Positions 24,601-35,200 of a stretch of DNA of 64,000 nucleotides are shown here, piece by piece (positions within the stretch are counted from its first letter, which is position 1; each line of letters opens with the position of its first letter). The position numbers were made by a program, and so were the translations under genes. This DNA comes from Kitagawia praeruptora (lineage: Eukaryota > Streptophyta > Magnoliopsida > Apiales > Apiaceae), in NCBI GenBank assembly GCA_037693485.1, contig CM075350.1, forward strand, positions 59,190,001 to 59,254,000, read 5' to 3'. Under the pieces are notes generated by a model that did no database searches, was not told the DNA's origin, and worked only from the letters and a program-made list of their open reading frames with translations.

Positions 24601-25734
24601 CCCCATCGTCAATGTCAAGCTATGACTCTGTTGATAAGATACAAATAAACTAATGTCAGCACAAATATGCACATTAGCTCCAGTATCAATCAACCATTCA
24701 TTTGACAGATAAGTGGAAAATAGTACAGGGTTGTAGGTAACATACCGGTCTTCGTTGGTTTCAGAAGCCAAAGCCTCACCAACAACCATGTTCGCTACAG
24801 GCCCACTTGAGGTTCCAAGCACAGCATTCGCTTGAGCTACCCCCTCGGCTTTCTTTGCTTTCTTTGTAGGGCAGTCCTTACTCCAGTGCCCAACCTGCCC
24901 ACAAGACCAACATGGTTTGTTTGCCTTTGGTTTCTTGGCCTTATCCTTGTCATTCTTAGGTTTATTACTATTACCCTTCTTAGAGACAGCCTTCCTTTTC
25001 TGTCCTACAGTTGCTACATTTACCTTCGAACTTCCATGCTCAGATGGCATCACATGTCCCTGTTTGGACTTGTGTTGTTCTTGCACCGAGATGTCCAGCA
25101 TAAGGTTGGTCCATGTGATCTCTCCTTTCTGTCTTTTCAGGGAGAGAGAGAACTCTTCCCAAGACTTTGGGAGCTTTTCAATCACACTCATCACCTTAAA
25201 CTTTTCGGGGAGGTCCATTCCAGACTCCTTCAAAGCATGCACTATCATCTCGAATTCATGCACTTGCTCAGTCATGGACTTGTTGTCCACCAGCTTGAAA
25301 TCAAGGAACCTAGCCACAGAATACTTTTCCAGACCTTGTGAGTCAGTATTATGTGTCTGGTCCAGCTTCTCCCATAAGAGTTTTGCGGTGTAGGCATCAG
25401 AGGAGTACACATCAAACAATGTGTTGGTTAGAGCAGCCAGAATTGCTGCCCTAGCAACCCCATCCTTCTCAGCCCACTTCGCATAACTCTTAACTGATTC
25501 AGCCTTCTCTTGATCCACAACCGGCTTCTCATATTCCACGACAGGCCATAGACCCTTTACAGTCAACCACAACTTCATCCTTTTCTGCCAACGAGAAAAG
25601 CCAACGCCCCCATTGAATTTCTCAGGCAAGCCAGTCAATTCAACAGGTTGTGGAAAACTGTAAGTGGTCCAATCAATGACCCCAGCAGATGCAACCGAAT
25701 TACCACTAGCAGGAATTTCACTCTCGTTAACCAT
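21627..25734 (-). pseudogene. Copia A gag-pol, broken by one stop and one frameshift
   Basis: Gag starts at the ATG at 25734 (MVNESEIPAS); the frame is also open upstream into the LTR, which I do not count. In order: gag (LEKYSVARFLDFKLVD), zinc knuckle CWSCGQVGHWSKDC near 24870-24912, protease WLIDTGANVHIC near 24665-24700, the pre-integrase zinc motif (LWHARLGHLNF...CQVC), integrase core (DDSSRYCYVYLL; SDRGGEYTSNAF), then TAA at 23380. The same frame resumes at once with RT (DVKTAFLHGELEEEIYMDQP; YGLKQAPRDWHKKF) until a frameshift near 22680. The second half carries YVDD (about 22605-22616) and RNase H (YSDASW...STKQTIVTRS...ADPLTKGL) ending at 21627. Non-functional as it stands. I do not assign a lineage firmly. 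Confidence 0.92.
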
Positions 25735-25772
25735 TATGCTAAATACTATATAACAAATTATCTCTTCAAGAA

Positions 25773-26810
25773 TGTTGGTAATTATGACTAAAACAGCAAC
25801 ATAGAGGCAGTTATATATCGTATTTAACAAGTCCAGGCCAAGCATACAATTTGCGAAACAAAACACGAAGGTAAAACACATGCATGTCAGTAACTGATAG
25901 AATAAAGAGAAGGCAGTAAACATACCAGTAGCCATAGCTATATCAGTATGTAGAACAAATAAAACAAACAGCTGAGTCGTCAGGATTTGCTAGAAAGCCT
26001 GACTGCTCTTGAAGAGATAATTGCCCCCACTTACAACTGTGTTGGGATGCTTGCAACACCTCTCCCAGGATAAAACAGCTCCGAGCTAAATGATCACAGT
26101 AATCAGAAAGCTCAACTTCGACTAGCACCTCAGTCGCCGGAAAAACCCTAAGTAAAATATACTATAACAGGAGGAGAATAGAGAGTGTAGAGAAGACAAG
26201 AGAATGTAGGGTGTGGTCTGTATATTCAGTGTATCCAGTATAACAATCAGTAGCTTAGGTCTCTATTTATAGGAGAGACCAAACGTAACTGATGCCACCC
26301 AATTAATATTGTAACTGCCGATTTACATTTAATAAAATGAAACGGCTGATTTAATAAAATCAAAACGGTTGATTTAATAAATCGTAACTGTTACGTTATA
26401 TTTATCCACACATATCAGTTTTTATTTTAATTATACGAATATACACAATATATATATCATCAAATTCTGACCCAACATCAGGATCTGATCCATCAGGATT
26501 TTTCGTCCGTCAGGATCTGATGTCCATCAGTATTTGATCATTCATCAGGATCTGATACCGTCAGGACTTGAGGTCCATCAGTATTTGATCCAGCATCAGG
26601 ATCTGGTAGTACCTTCAGGATTTCATCAGGACTTGGCCCATCAGTATTAGATGTCTGACCAGTTACTGATCTATTCCAAGTACTGATCCCAGATGATATA
26701 TATATATATTCTAATTAAAATATTATTTAATCACAGAAATAAAATCCCTCGCCCAGGTCGTCTCGCGTGCGGGCGGCGGCGGCGCGCGTGTGTGTGCGCG
26801 TGGAGCACAC
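25773..26810 (-). repeat. 5' LTR of element A, major part
   Basis: Matches 19667-20820 closely apart from the ~98-bp GC-rich deletion. It is cut at 26810 by element B and resumes at 38424. Confidence 0.92.
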
Positions 26811-27307
26811 TGTTGCCCAGTAAATAACAATTGTAGAAGGGGGTTGAATACAATTGTATAAGATTTTCGACTTAAAACAAATAACACAAGTATGAATCAA
26901 TAACAGCTTTATTAACTCTGATATAAAACTGTTACAAAACTCTCTTAAGAAATTCTTATGTTCTTAAGAGCTGCTAGGTTACAATATAACTCGTGTAAGT
27001 TATTACAAAATGTAAAACCTAAACTGTGTTTATATAATGTACACAGTTGCACTATCAATTACAAGATATTCTAAATCAATTACATATATCTCTGAATGCA
27101 TATCTTGTATGATAGCTGCCTTCCTACAAATTAGGAACCGACATATCTATCTTCCTTGATCTCTGGTCTGATGAGAATCTTCATCAAATACTGACCAGCT
27201 TCTAATCCTGATAGTCCAATACTGACAGTGCATTCCTGATGACGTCAGCATCAGTATCTGATCAGTAATGCCCAGATCCTGATCATCTCTTGAATCAATA
27301 TCTAACA
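26811..27307 (-). repeat. 3' LTR of element B
   Basis: 497 bp, plus-strand ends TGTTGCCCAG and ATCTAACA; nearly identical to 37922-38418. Its right part has several ATCAGTATCTGATCAG-type motifs. Confidence 0.94.
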
Positions 27308-27387
27308 ATCTCCCCCAATTTGTTCTTTATAAAACAAAGCACAAATTCCTTGATTCAAGATGTCAAAAACTCAAAACAAAATACCTT

Positions 27388-29295
27388 CTAAAAATCATCA
27401 GGAACAGTTTCAGAAATTCTTTGATAGAACAGATTCAGTCTCAAGAATTCAGATAACAATTCTTCCTCCTTGCTTTCAAGAATTTGAATCAGTTTCTTCT
27501 TCAGATTTTTGAGTTCTTCATCTTCCTCATTAATCTGATAAATAGCTTCCCTGATGTTCTTAATTGAGTTTCTCGGAAGATCTAAGTCACCTAGCAACAC
27601 ATAAGCAATTTCCTTTCCATCCGGATTTAGAGACAGTTGTTCCATGCCTAGATACACTTCTTTAACAGCTGTACCTTTCTTCATTTCAACCTCTCTATCT
27701 CTTAAATTTAAGTACATGGGAATATAATTGCCATCATACCTTGTTCCTCCATCCATGAATCTCTGTCTAATCTTCCGGTAAATCATGACACACCAATTTT
27801 GATAAACTTCTCTTTCACGAACATTTATTCTTTTACTTCTGAGAAGATACAAAACATATTTCAGTTCTTTTGCAGATTTACACAACAATTCATGAATAGG
27901 AATCTTCTTCACACTTCCATCTTTCATGAAGTACACCAGCTTCTCTATTTTCTTTGCATCAGCATGACAATCAGCAATAATAGCAACAGCTTCAAGTTTC
28001 CAAAGATGATCTACAGTTAACTCATCCCCAATCTTGTCAACTAGAGCATATTGATCAGTTTGTGCAATGAAAATAACCAGTGCATGACTATATCCAATTC
28101 CTCCTCTTGTGCCAGGTTCCCATCCTCTCAAGCCAGATTGCATACTCACCCATTTTGGTGGATTTTCAGCAATAAAAGTAGTAGACTCTGTTTTAACAAT
28201 CAGAAATTCATTGATCAAAGAAGACTCTTTTATCAATCCAGCTGATATGAATACAACTGGTTTCCTATAATCAGCCTTATCCACCTCCTTCTTCTTACTC
28301 TTCTTCTTCTCATTAGTTGGATAATCCTGCTGATGTTCAGGAACAGATCTATCTCTATCATACCATAAATTCCTGTCAGATCTATGAACATTTCTTAAGT
28401 AATCCCTGGTTGTTATCTTTTCTGCTTTTGTGGCTTTAGCTCTGACTTCACTTTCTCTTTCAAATCTTCTGAAGTTTTCTTGTTCATACTCCAATGTATC
28501 TTCAGAAACTTCCACATTGTGAAATTCAACCACAACTTTAAGAATCATAATCTTAAGTTCTTTTAAGATTTCAGAATCAGAAACAACGACTGACTTCTCA
28601 TTAAATGCAGTAGATTGAACAGCTGCCTTACTCTTCCTTTTCAAAGGCAATATCTCCTCTACAATTTCTTCAGGAGCATTAAATTTGTTATCTGGAGTTG
28701 ATGCAAGAGATAGTGGAGTTTTCTTCTTTTCACTTTCAGAAACATCTTTCAATTTGATTCCACTAGATCTTGTTTGCCTTGAACTAGTTTGAGCAGATGA
28801 TCTTCCTCTATTTCTGTATCTTCCTCCTCTGCCTCTTCTTGCAGCAAGAGCTTTATTCTGTTTTGCAAGCTCTTCAAGGATCCTGTTCTGTTCTTCTAAG
28901 AATTCATCAGTAGTCATGTTTGGATTTTCTTCAGTAGATAAGACAAGTGCTTTCTCAGCATGATACTGTTGAACTCTTTTGTCTTTATGAAATAATTTAA
29001 GAACACGACCATCCCCAGTGTCAAGTTCATGAAACAGATTAGCAGCATCTTCATCCTGTTCCACATACACATCATCCTCAGGAATGGTTGACAGAGTTTG
29101 ACCAGGTGTCACTGTCTTCTTTCCAGATTCAGAAACATGAGTTGACTGCTTAGTTTGAGTATTCGTTTTCTTTATCAGTAAAGCAGCATCAGAGGTTTCA
29201 ATTTTCTGATGTGACTCAGCACCACCATCATTTCCAGAATTATCATCCTTTTGTACAACTGGATCAGGTGAACATAGGAATATTCTTGTCTTCAC
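27388..29295 (-). CDS. Element B ORF in the 'envelope' position, second frame
   Basis: About 635 codons, but the first codon is GTG and the frame begins inside the end of the previous one, so it is probably its frameshifted continuation, not a separate gene. N-terminal third: charged and disordered, with an Arg/Gly stretch (RRGRGGRYRNRGRSS) like RNA-binding RGG segments and a coiled-coil-like EEQNRILEELAKQNKAL just before it. C-terminal half: more ordered (KPVVFISAGLIKESSLINEF; GGIGYSHALVIFIAQTDQYA; VYLGMEQLSLNPDGKEIAYV), ending in an acidic helical tail. No known enzyme motif and no membrane segment. Confidence 0.6.
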   Translation of the reverse strand: MKTRIFLCSPDPVVQKDDNSGNDGGAESHQKIETSDAALLIKKTNTQTKQSTHVSESGKKTVTPGQTLSTIPEDDVYVEQDEDAANLFHELDTGDGRVLKLFHKDKRVQQYHAEKALVLSTEENPNMTTDEFLEEQNRILEELAKQNKALAARRGRGGRYRNRGRSSAQTSSRQTRSSGIKLKDVSESEKKKTPLSLASTPDNKFNAPEEIVEEILPLKRKSKAAVQSTAFNEKSVVVSDSEILKELKIMILKVVVEFHNVEVSEDTLEYEQENFRRFERESEVRAKATKAEKITTRDYLRNVHRSDRNLWYDRDRSVPEHQQDYPTNEKKKSKKKEVDKADYRKPVVFISAGLIKESSLINEFLIVKTESTTFIAENPPKWVSMQSGLRGWEPGTRGGIGYSHALVIFIAQTDQYALVDKIGDELTVDHLWKLEAVAIIADCHADAKKIEKLVYFMKDGSVKKIPIHELLCKSAKELKYVLYLLRSKRINVREREVYQNWCVMIYRKIRQRFMDGGTRYDGNYIPMYLNLRDREVEMKKGTAVKEVYLGMEQLSLNPDGKEIAYVLLGDLDLPRNSIKNIREAIYQINEEDEELKNLKKKLIQILESKEEELLSEFLRLNLFYQRISETVPDDF

Positions 29296-31021
29296 CTTCC
29301 CTTTGAGAAGATGGTTCTTGTGGGACTATTCCTTCAGAAATGTATGCACCTACACTTTGAGTAGGTGGTTCTTGTGTGACTGGATCTGCAATAGCTTCTG
29401 AACTCCTTTGAAGTTCAGGTTCTTGTGGGCTGGATCCTTTCAGAGATGACACTGTAGTCCTCTGTTTCTTATGTCTGTGAAAAACATTTGCTTCAGCAGT
29501 TTTTACTTCAAGAGGTGAAGGTTTAACACCAAGCTGAGCAGCAATAGCATTTACTTCATCAACGGACATCTCAATAATTCTTCTCTTTGGAGATGCAGAT
29601 GCTGAAGAATCAGAAATCTCAACAGTCTTCACAGGTGAATTATTTGGAGTAGAGATGTCAGGATTAGCAGTTGCGTCAGGAACTGATGATCCATCCTGAT
29701 TAACAACATCAGGATTGCCTTCCATATCATCAGTAAGATTCAGAAATTCTGTATGATCAACAAATTTGCCTTTGATGATTAATCTTCTTCTTTTCTTTGG
29801 CTTTTCAGAGACAGCCACTTCTCTTGTATCAACAACATCAATCTCCTTCTTTTTCAACAAGACTGATATAGGCATTGTATCATCATCAGAATCAGAAATA
29901 GCTCCTTGAACAACTTTTCTTTTCACTCCTGTTCCTTTATCCAAACCAGATGTTTCAACAACTCTTTGTCCAACCCCATGTGACTTCATTTGAGAATGAG
30001 TTGGAGTGGAGAAATCCTTTGACCCTGATTGCCTCTTAGACACATCAGATCTAGCTGATTTCTTTGATTTTACAACTGATGCCTTTTGTGAGACACCAGA
30101 GGTGGTTAACTGTTTAGGTAAGTGTTTAGGTTTTGTGCTTGTGTCAGGAATAGGATGTGTAAGGTCCTGTTCCATAGCACCAGTTGCTGGGCCATATTGA
30201 ATAGGCATTCTCTTTCTTAAAAGAGACCATACTTCATCAGGAATGTATGGAGATCCCACAAACTTATTTGCCTTATCAGAATTGATTAGACTCTTTATAT
30301 TGTTATCTGAGATTTTACATATCGGCAAAATTGTATCATTCTCAAAAACAGCATGAGGACATAAGTGAGAAAATATTAATTGAAAAAATCTAAGAAAGCA
30401 AACATAACCACATTTATCTGCTTTTCTTTCACTTAATGCCTTCAGTATAAAAGAACCATAATCAAATGAGAGATCATGAATTAGAGAGTACCCAATTTTG
30501 GCTGAACCAGTGGGTAAGGCATCAAAGTTTGACACTTTATTCAAGAAACATCTGCTGATTGTGTCAAAGAAGAAATTCCATTCCTTCTTGAGCTTTGTCC
30601 TGTAGAGCTCTCCAAACTTCTTTGGTGTTCCATTGTAACCCAAGCTTACAACATACTCAAGAAGTTTTGCATCAGTAACTTTGAACACAGGGTTACCAAT
30701 GATTGATGGTAAGTGTAGGGCTGCATTGACAATCTCAGGTGTCACATAGTATGTAATATTGTCATATTCAAAGCTCATCTGAGGATTTTCTGATGGATGA
30801 CTTTTCCCAAAAACACTTGTGTTCCATACCTGCATAACAGACTTAAAAGATATCTTGGCAGGTTGTGTTAGTGCATAATTGATTGGGCTTGAAGCCAAAA
30901 AGTCCTGAATAATGTGGAAATCACTCGGCAAGTCCTGATGATCTAGAACTGCAGTGAAGTTATTAGTATTAAACGTAACTCCATTGATTACCACCTTGCT
31001 ATTCATGTATAAATTCTCCAT
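29264..31021 (-). CDS. Element B ORF in the 'envelope' position, first frame
   Basis: The ATG is at 31021 (MENLYMNSKVVING); an in-frame GTG lies 15 bp earlier. About 585 residues. The first ~270 form a conserved-looking globular part (LPSDFHIIQDFLASSPINYA; ISFKSVMQVWNTSVFG; YYVTPEIVNAALHLP) of the type found beside SIRE-class elements in other plants. After that it is low-complexity Ser/Thr/Pro/Lys with basic stretches (KKRRRLIIKGKF). I see no signal peptide and no transmembrane segment, so a true envelope role is not supported. It overlaps the next frame by about 30 bp. Confidence 0.7.
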   Translation of the reverse strand: MENLYMNSKVVINGVTFNTNNFTAVLDHQDLPSDFHIIQDFLASSPINYALTQPAKISFKSVMQVWNTSVFGKSHPSENPQMSFEYDNITYYVTPEIVNAALHLPSIIGNPVFKVTDAKLLEYVVSLGYNGTPKKFGELYRTKLKKEWNFFFDTISRCFLNKVSNFDALPTGSAKIGYSLIHDLSFDYGSFILKALSERKADKCGYVCFLRFFQLIFSHLCPHAVFENDTILPICKISDNNIKSLINSDKANKFVGSPYIPDEVWSLLRKRMPIQYGPATGAMEQDLTHPIPDTSTKPKHLPKQLTTSGVSQKASVVKSKKSARSDVSKRQSGSKDFSTPTHSQMKSHGVGQRVVETSGLDKGTGVKRKVVQGAISDSDDDTMPISVLLKKKEIDVVDTREVAVSEKPKKRRRLIIKGKFVDHTEFLNLTDDMEGNPDVVNQDGSSVPDATANPDISTPNNSPVKTVEISDSSASASPKRRIIEMSVDEVNAIAAQLGVKPSPLEVKTAEANVFHRHKKQRTTVSSLKGSSPQEPELQRSSEAIADPVTQEPPTQSVGAYISEGIVPQEPSSQREGEDKNIPMFT

Positions 31022-31036
31022 TGCAATTTCAAACAC

Positions 31037-31544
31037 AAAAGATGTGTTAATTTTGAAATTAGGGTTTGATAGTGTAAAGACAAAGAGAGACGATGCTTTA
31101 CTGATAGTTTGAGAAAACTAAATCAATTAGTAAACTTAATTGATTTTGGACAATACTTGTAACTTCTCAAAAACAGGTGTCAGTAAATCATTCGTTTAGA
31201 CTAAAGTAATGGACCAAATTACGTGAGAGAGTGGTGAGGATTACACGCGTCGTGACTTACATATACAACTGTGTGTAAGCATCGAGTGTGCACACGCGCT
31301 ACATATTATTCGGAAAATAAAATTGTGACCAAAATAAAACATGGTAATTTTGTTTTAAATAAAGAAATTTAAAACATCACAATCGAATAATACCTGGTAC
31401 TTGCACCAGTAATATGAATCGTTTCATATTCTCGTTCCACCCTTCTCTATTTAATCTTAGAGACTTGTCCACTTACTTCTTTAACGCTTCATTCTCTCCT
31501 GTTAAGAAAAATCAGAAAAACCCTTCTCATCAAAAGTTTTAGCA
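31037..31544. promoter_or_regulatory. Divergent intergenic region inside element B
   Basis: 508 bp between the minus-strand frame starting at 31021 and the plus-strand frame starting at 31545, with no frame of its own. Plus-strand side: TATTTAAT about 95 bp before the ATG, then a pyrimidine-rich leader. Minus-strand side: a CAAACCCTAATTTC leader-like sequence just before the ATG. Possibly a bidirectional promoter; inferred only from layout. Confidence 0.4.
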
Positions 31545-31920
31545 ATGTCGAACCTTACCATCATTGAGAAAAACCTCCATCTCTTAGAGAAAAGAGATAT
31601 ATTTAGTTATACTCGTGAAGAGTTTGATGCTTTCGACTGGGAAAGACAACTGGAGACTCTCTGGTTGCAGATGGATGCAGGTCTCGAAGAAATCGAGAAG
31701 GAAAAACCTGCAAAAGTGATCGACATTGATGCTGCCCTCCAAACAGCATTCGCATGGCTTTCATCTAAGGCATCCTCATCCAACTCCATCAACCATTGTT
31801 AATGAATATGTCAGCAAAAATAACCTTATCCCTGTCAACTTCCACCCAAACAAAGTGGCAAAGTTGGGATCTGGGATGGCTATTAACAATGGAGTGGATT
31901 GGTCTCTTATTTCCTGTTGA
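31545..31920 (+). pseudogene. Opposite-strand small gene inside element B, frameshifted
   Basis: The ATG at 31545 begins MSNLTIIEKNLHLLEKRD; 85 codons run to a TAA at 31800. Near 31775 the coding signal moves to another frame, which continues STIVNEYVSKNNLIPVNFHP to a stop at 31918-31920, so the parent was probably about 125 residues. It is Glu/Leu/Lys-rich and likely helical (EFDAFDWERQLETLWLQMDAG); no known domain. Upstream on the same strand are CTATTTAATC (about 31447, TATA-like), a CT-rich leader and an A-rich start context; downstream are poly(A)-like signals. It is antisense to the retrotransposon, between pol and the 'envelope' frames, and diverges from the latter across ~510 bp. Antisense ORFs are described in some gypsy elements; I do not know one for SIRE-type copia. 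Gene status is inference. Confidence 0.55.
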
Positions 31921-32262
31921 ATAGATTAGTAGATAGAGAACACAAAAGATGTAATCTTTGAATGTAAACTCTTTCTTATTATCAATGAAAAATTTTGTTT
32001 ATTCTATTCTATTCAATGTTTTTCCTGATTAAACATGTTATCTGACATTTAAATATGAGAACTAATTAAAGTAATCACATTATCAGGAATTCAATAACAT
32101 TAAACATAACTTGAATCAGGAAATTGAGATAAAATGAAGATAGTTAGACTCTGACAAAATACTGATTATCGAATCGTTGCATCAGGATTCGACGTTGACC
32201 ACTGTCAGGATTGACTTTCCATCAGTATTTGCAGGTCGTCAGTACCTGATGACTTCTTTTTC
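31921..32262. other. Spacer: shared 3' flank of element B pol and the opposite-strand gene
   Basis: No gene. It holds plant poly(A)-like AATGTAAAC and AATGAAAAAT (31960-31995, plus strand), fitting the 3' end of the 31545 gene. A cluster of CATCAGGATTCGAC, CATCAGTATTTG and TCAGTACCTGATG motifs at 32185-32250 resembles that in element A's LTR. Confidence 0.6.
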
Positions 32263-35200
32263 TCAGGAACTGCCATAGTTTACCATTCCTAGTTCATTCA
32301 CCAACTTTGTAAAAGTAGCCTCAGGTAGTGGCTTGGTGAATATATCAGCTAACTGTTGATCAGTAGGAACAAAATGAAGTTCAATTGTTCCTTCCAGTAC
32401 TTGTTCTCTTATAAAGTGATACCTGATGCTGATGTGCTTTGTAAGAGAATGTTGAACTGGATTTCCTGTCATAGCAATAGCACTTTGGTTATCACAATAA
32501 ATAGGTATTTTTGAAAATGACAAACCATAGTCCATTAGCTGATTTCTCATCCACATGATCTGAGCACAACAGCTTCCAGCAGCAATGTACTCAGCTTCTG
32601 CAGTTGATGTGGAGATAGACTTTTGCTTCTTACTGAACCAAGAAACTAGTCTTCCTCCAAGAAACTGACAACTGCCTGAAGTACTTTTCCTGTCTATTTT
32701 GCATCCAGCAAAATCAGCATCTGAATAGCCACATAAACTAAAGTCTGATTCTCTGGCATACCAAAGGCCAAGAGAAGATGTGCCCTTTAGATATCTGAAA
32801 ATCCTTTTTACTGCAATGAGATGCGGTTCTCTAGGATTTGCTTGAAATCTTGCACATAGACAGGTTGCATACATGATATCAGGTCTGCTAGCAGTTAGAT
32901 ATAAGAGTGAGCCAATCATCCCTCTATAGTTGGTTACATCTACTTCAGTTCCTTGATCAGGATCAAGCTTTGTAGCTGTAGCTATAGGAGTGGAAGCTGT
33001 AGAGCTGTCTTGCATGTTAAACCTTTTTAGTAAATTCTTTGTGTATTTTGACTGATTGATAAAAATCCCTTCATCAGTCTGTTTAACTTGAAGACCTAAG
33101 AAATAGCTCATTTCACCCATCATGCTCATTTGATATCTCGACTGCATTAGCTTTGAAAACTTCTCACACAGTTTAGTATTAGTTGACCCAAAAATGATAT
33201 CATCAACATATATTTGAACTAACAGCAAATCCTTACCATGATTCAAGTAAAATAAGGTTTTATCAATTGTACCTCTGTTGAATCCACTTTCCAGTAAGAA
33301 TTGAGCTAAGGTTTCATACCAGGCTCTTGGAGCTTGCTTTAGTCCATAAAGTGCTTTATCCAGTCTATAGACATGATCTGGATGTTTGGGATCGATAAAT
33401 CCAGGAGGTTGTTCAACATATACCTCCTCTTCCAGTTCTCCATTGAGAAAAGCACTTTTTACGTCCATCTGGAATACTTTGAATTTCTTGTGGGCTGCAT
33501 ATGCCAGAAAAATTCTGATGGCCTCCAGTCTTGCAACAGGAGCAAAAGTCTCATCATAATCTATTCCTTCCTGTTGAGAATACCCCTTTGCTACTAGTCT
33601 TGCTTTATTTCTCACAATTGTGCCATCTGAATCAGTCTTATTTCTGAATACCCACTTTGTACCTACAATAGACCTTCCTTTGGGTCTTGGTACAAGTTTC
33701 CAGACTTCATTTCTTTCAAACTCATTCAATTCTTCTTGCATAGCTGTCACCCAATCAGCATCCTTAAGTGCATCTTCAACTTTCTTGGGCTCCTCCTTTG
33801 ACAGAAAGTTATTATATAAACATTCATTTTGAGTTGCACTTCTTGTCTTAACACCTGCTTCAGGATTCCCAATGATTAAGTCAGGAGTGTGACTTTTTGT
33901 CCATTTCCTTGCTGATGGTAAGTCATTTCTTGAACTGGATGCTCCCCCTGGATTGGTGTTTTCTTCAAAAGAACTAGAGTTGCTAGAAGCTCCCCCTGAG
34001 ATAGTGCTGTCTTCTTCTGATGTACTATCTTGATTGTCACTTGAGTCTGTTTCCGATGAATCTCTACTTGATGTTTGAGTTGAATCATCACTAGTGATGT
34101 CTCGCTCTTGCTCCCCCTCAACATTTGCATTATTTGAGTCATCATCAGTAACAGGTGTTTGATCAGGAATTGATCGATCGTCAGGATCTGACAGAATATC
34201 AGTATCTGCCGTGACTTCATCAGGATTGTTGGTAGCTTCATTTGCAAATGTCAAACTGTCATGAGAGTCTTCTTGTATTCCTATTAACTTTCTATCATCA
34301 AAAGATACATTAATAGACTCCATGACTGTCTTTGTTCTTAGATTATAGACTTTAAAGGCTCTTGTTGTTGGATAGCCAATAAAGATGGCCTCATCAGCTT
34401 TTGTCTCAAATTTTCCTAGCTGTTCTGGATGAGGTCTTAGAACAAAGCACTTGCAGCCAAACACATGTAGATGCTTCAAACTTGGCTTCTTTTCCTTAAT
34501 CATCTGATAAGGAGTTACACCATGTCTGTTGATTAGTGTAATATTTTGAGTGTAACAAGCTGTGTTGACTGCTTCTGCCCAGAAATATGTAGGTAGTTTA
34601 GCTTCTTCCAACATAGTTCTACCAGCTTCAATAAGAGTTCTGTTCTTTCTTTCAACTACTCCATTTTGCTGAGGAGTGCCAGGAGCAGAGAATTGTTGAA
34701 CTATTCCTTTGTATTTGCAGAACTCTTCCATTGCTGAATTCTTGAATTCAGTCCCATTATCACTTCTCAGAATCTTGACTTTGTATTCCGTACCAGTTTC
34801 AATAAGTCTAACATGGTCCAGCAGTATTTCAGCAGTTTCATCTTTTCTGTGAAGAAAATAAACCCAGGTAAATCTAGTATATTCATCAACAATGACTACA
34901 GTATACCTTTTCTTACTGATGGACATAATATTCACTGGTCCAAACAAGTCGAGGTGTAGCATGTGATATGGTTCATCAATTGAGGATTCAGATTTGCTCT
35001 TGAATGATGTCCTTCTCTGTTTAGCCTTCTGACAAGCATCACAGAGTCCATCAGGAGTATATAGAGCCTTTGGTAATCCTCTTACCAAGTCTTTCTTAAC
35101 CAACTCATTTATATTGTTGAAGTTGAGATGAGAAAGCTTCTTATGCCAATTCCAACTTTCATCTACAGATGCTTTACTGATGAGGCATGTAGTTGGATTT

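Noticed and set aside
25735..25935. N-terminal extension of element A gag into the LTR
   Set aside because: Chance open frame; the same LTR sequence occurs in the 3' LTR, and a normal gag start lies at 25734.
27388..31021. Retroviral-type envelope gene in element B
   Set aside because: No signal peptide, cleavage site or transmembrane helix is visible; position alone is not enough.
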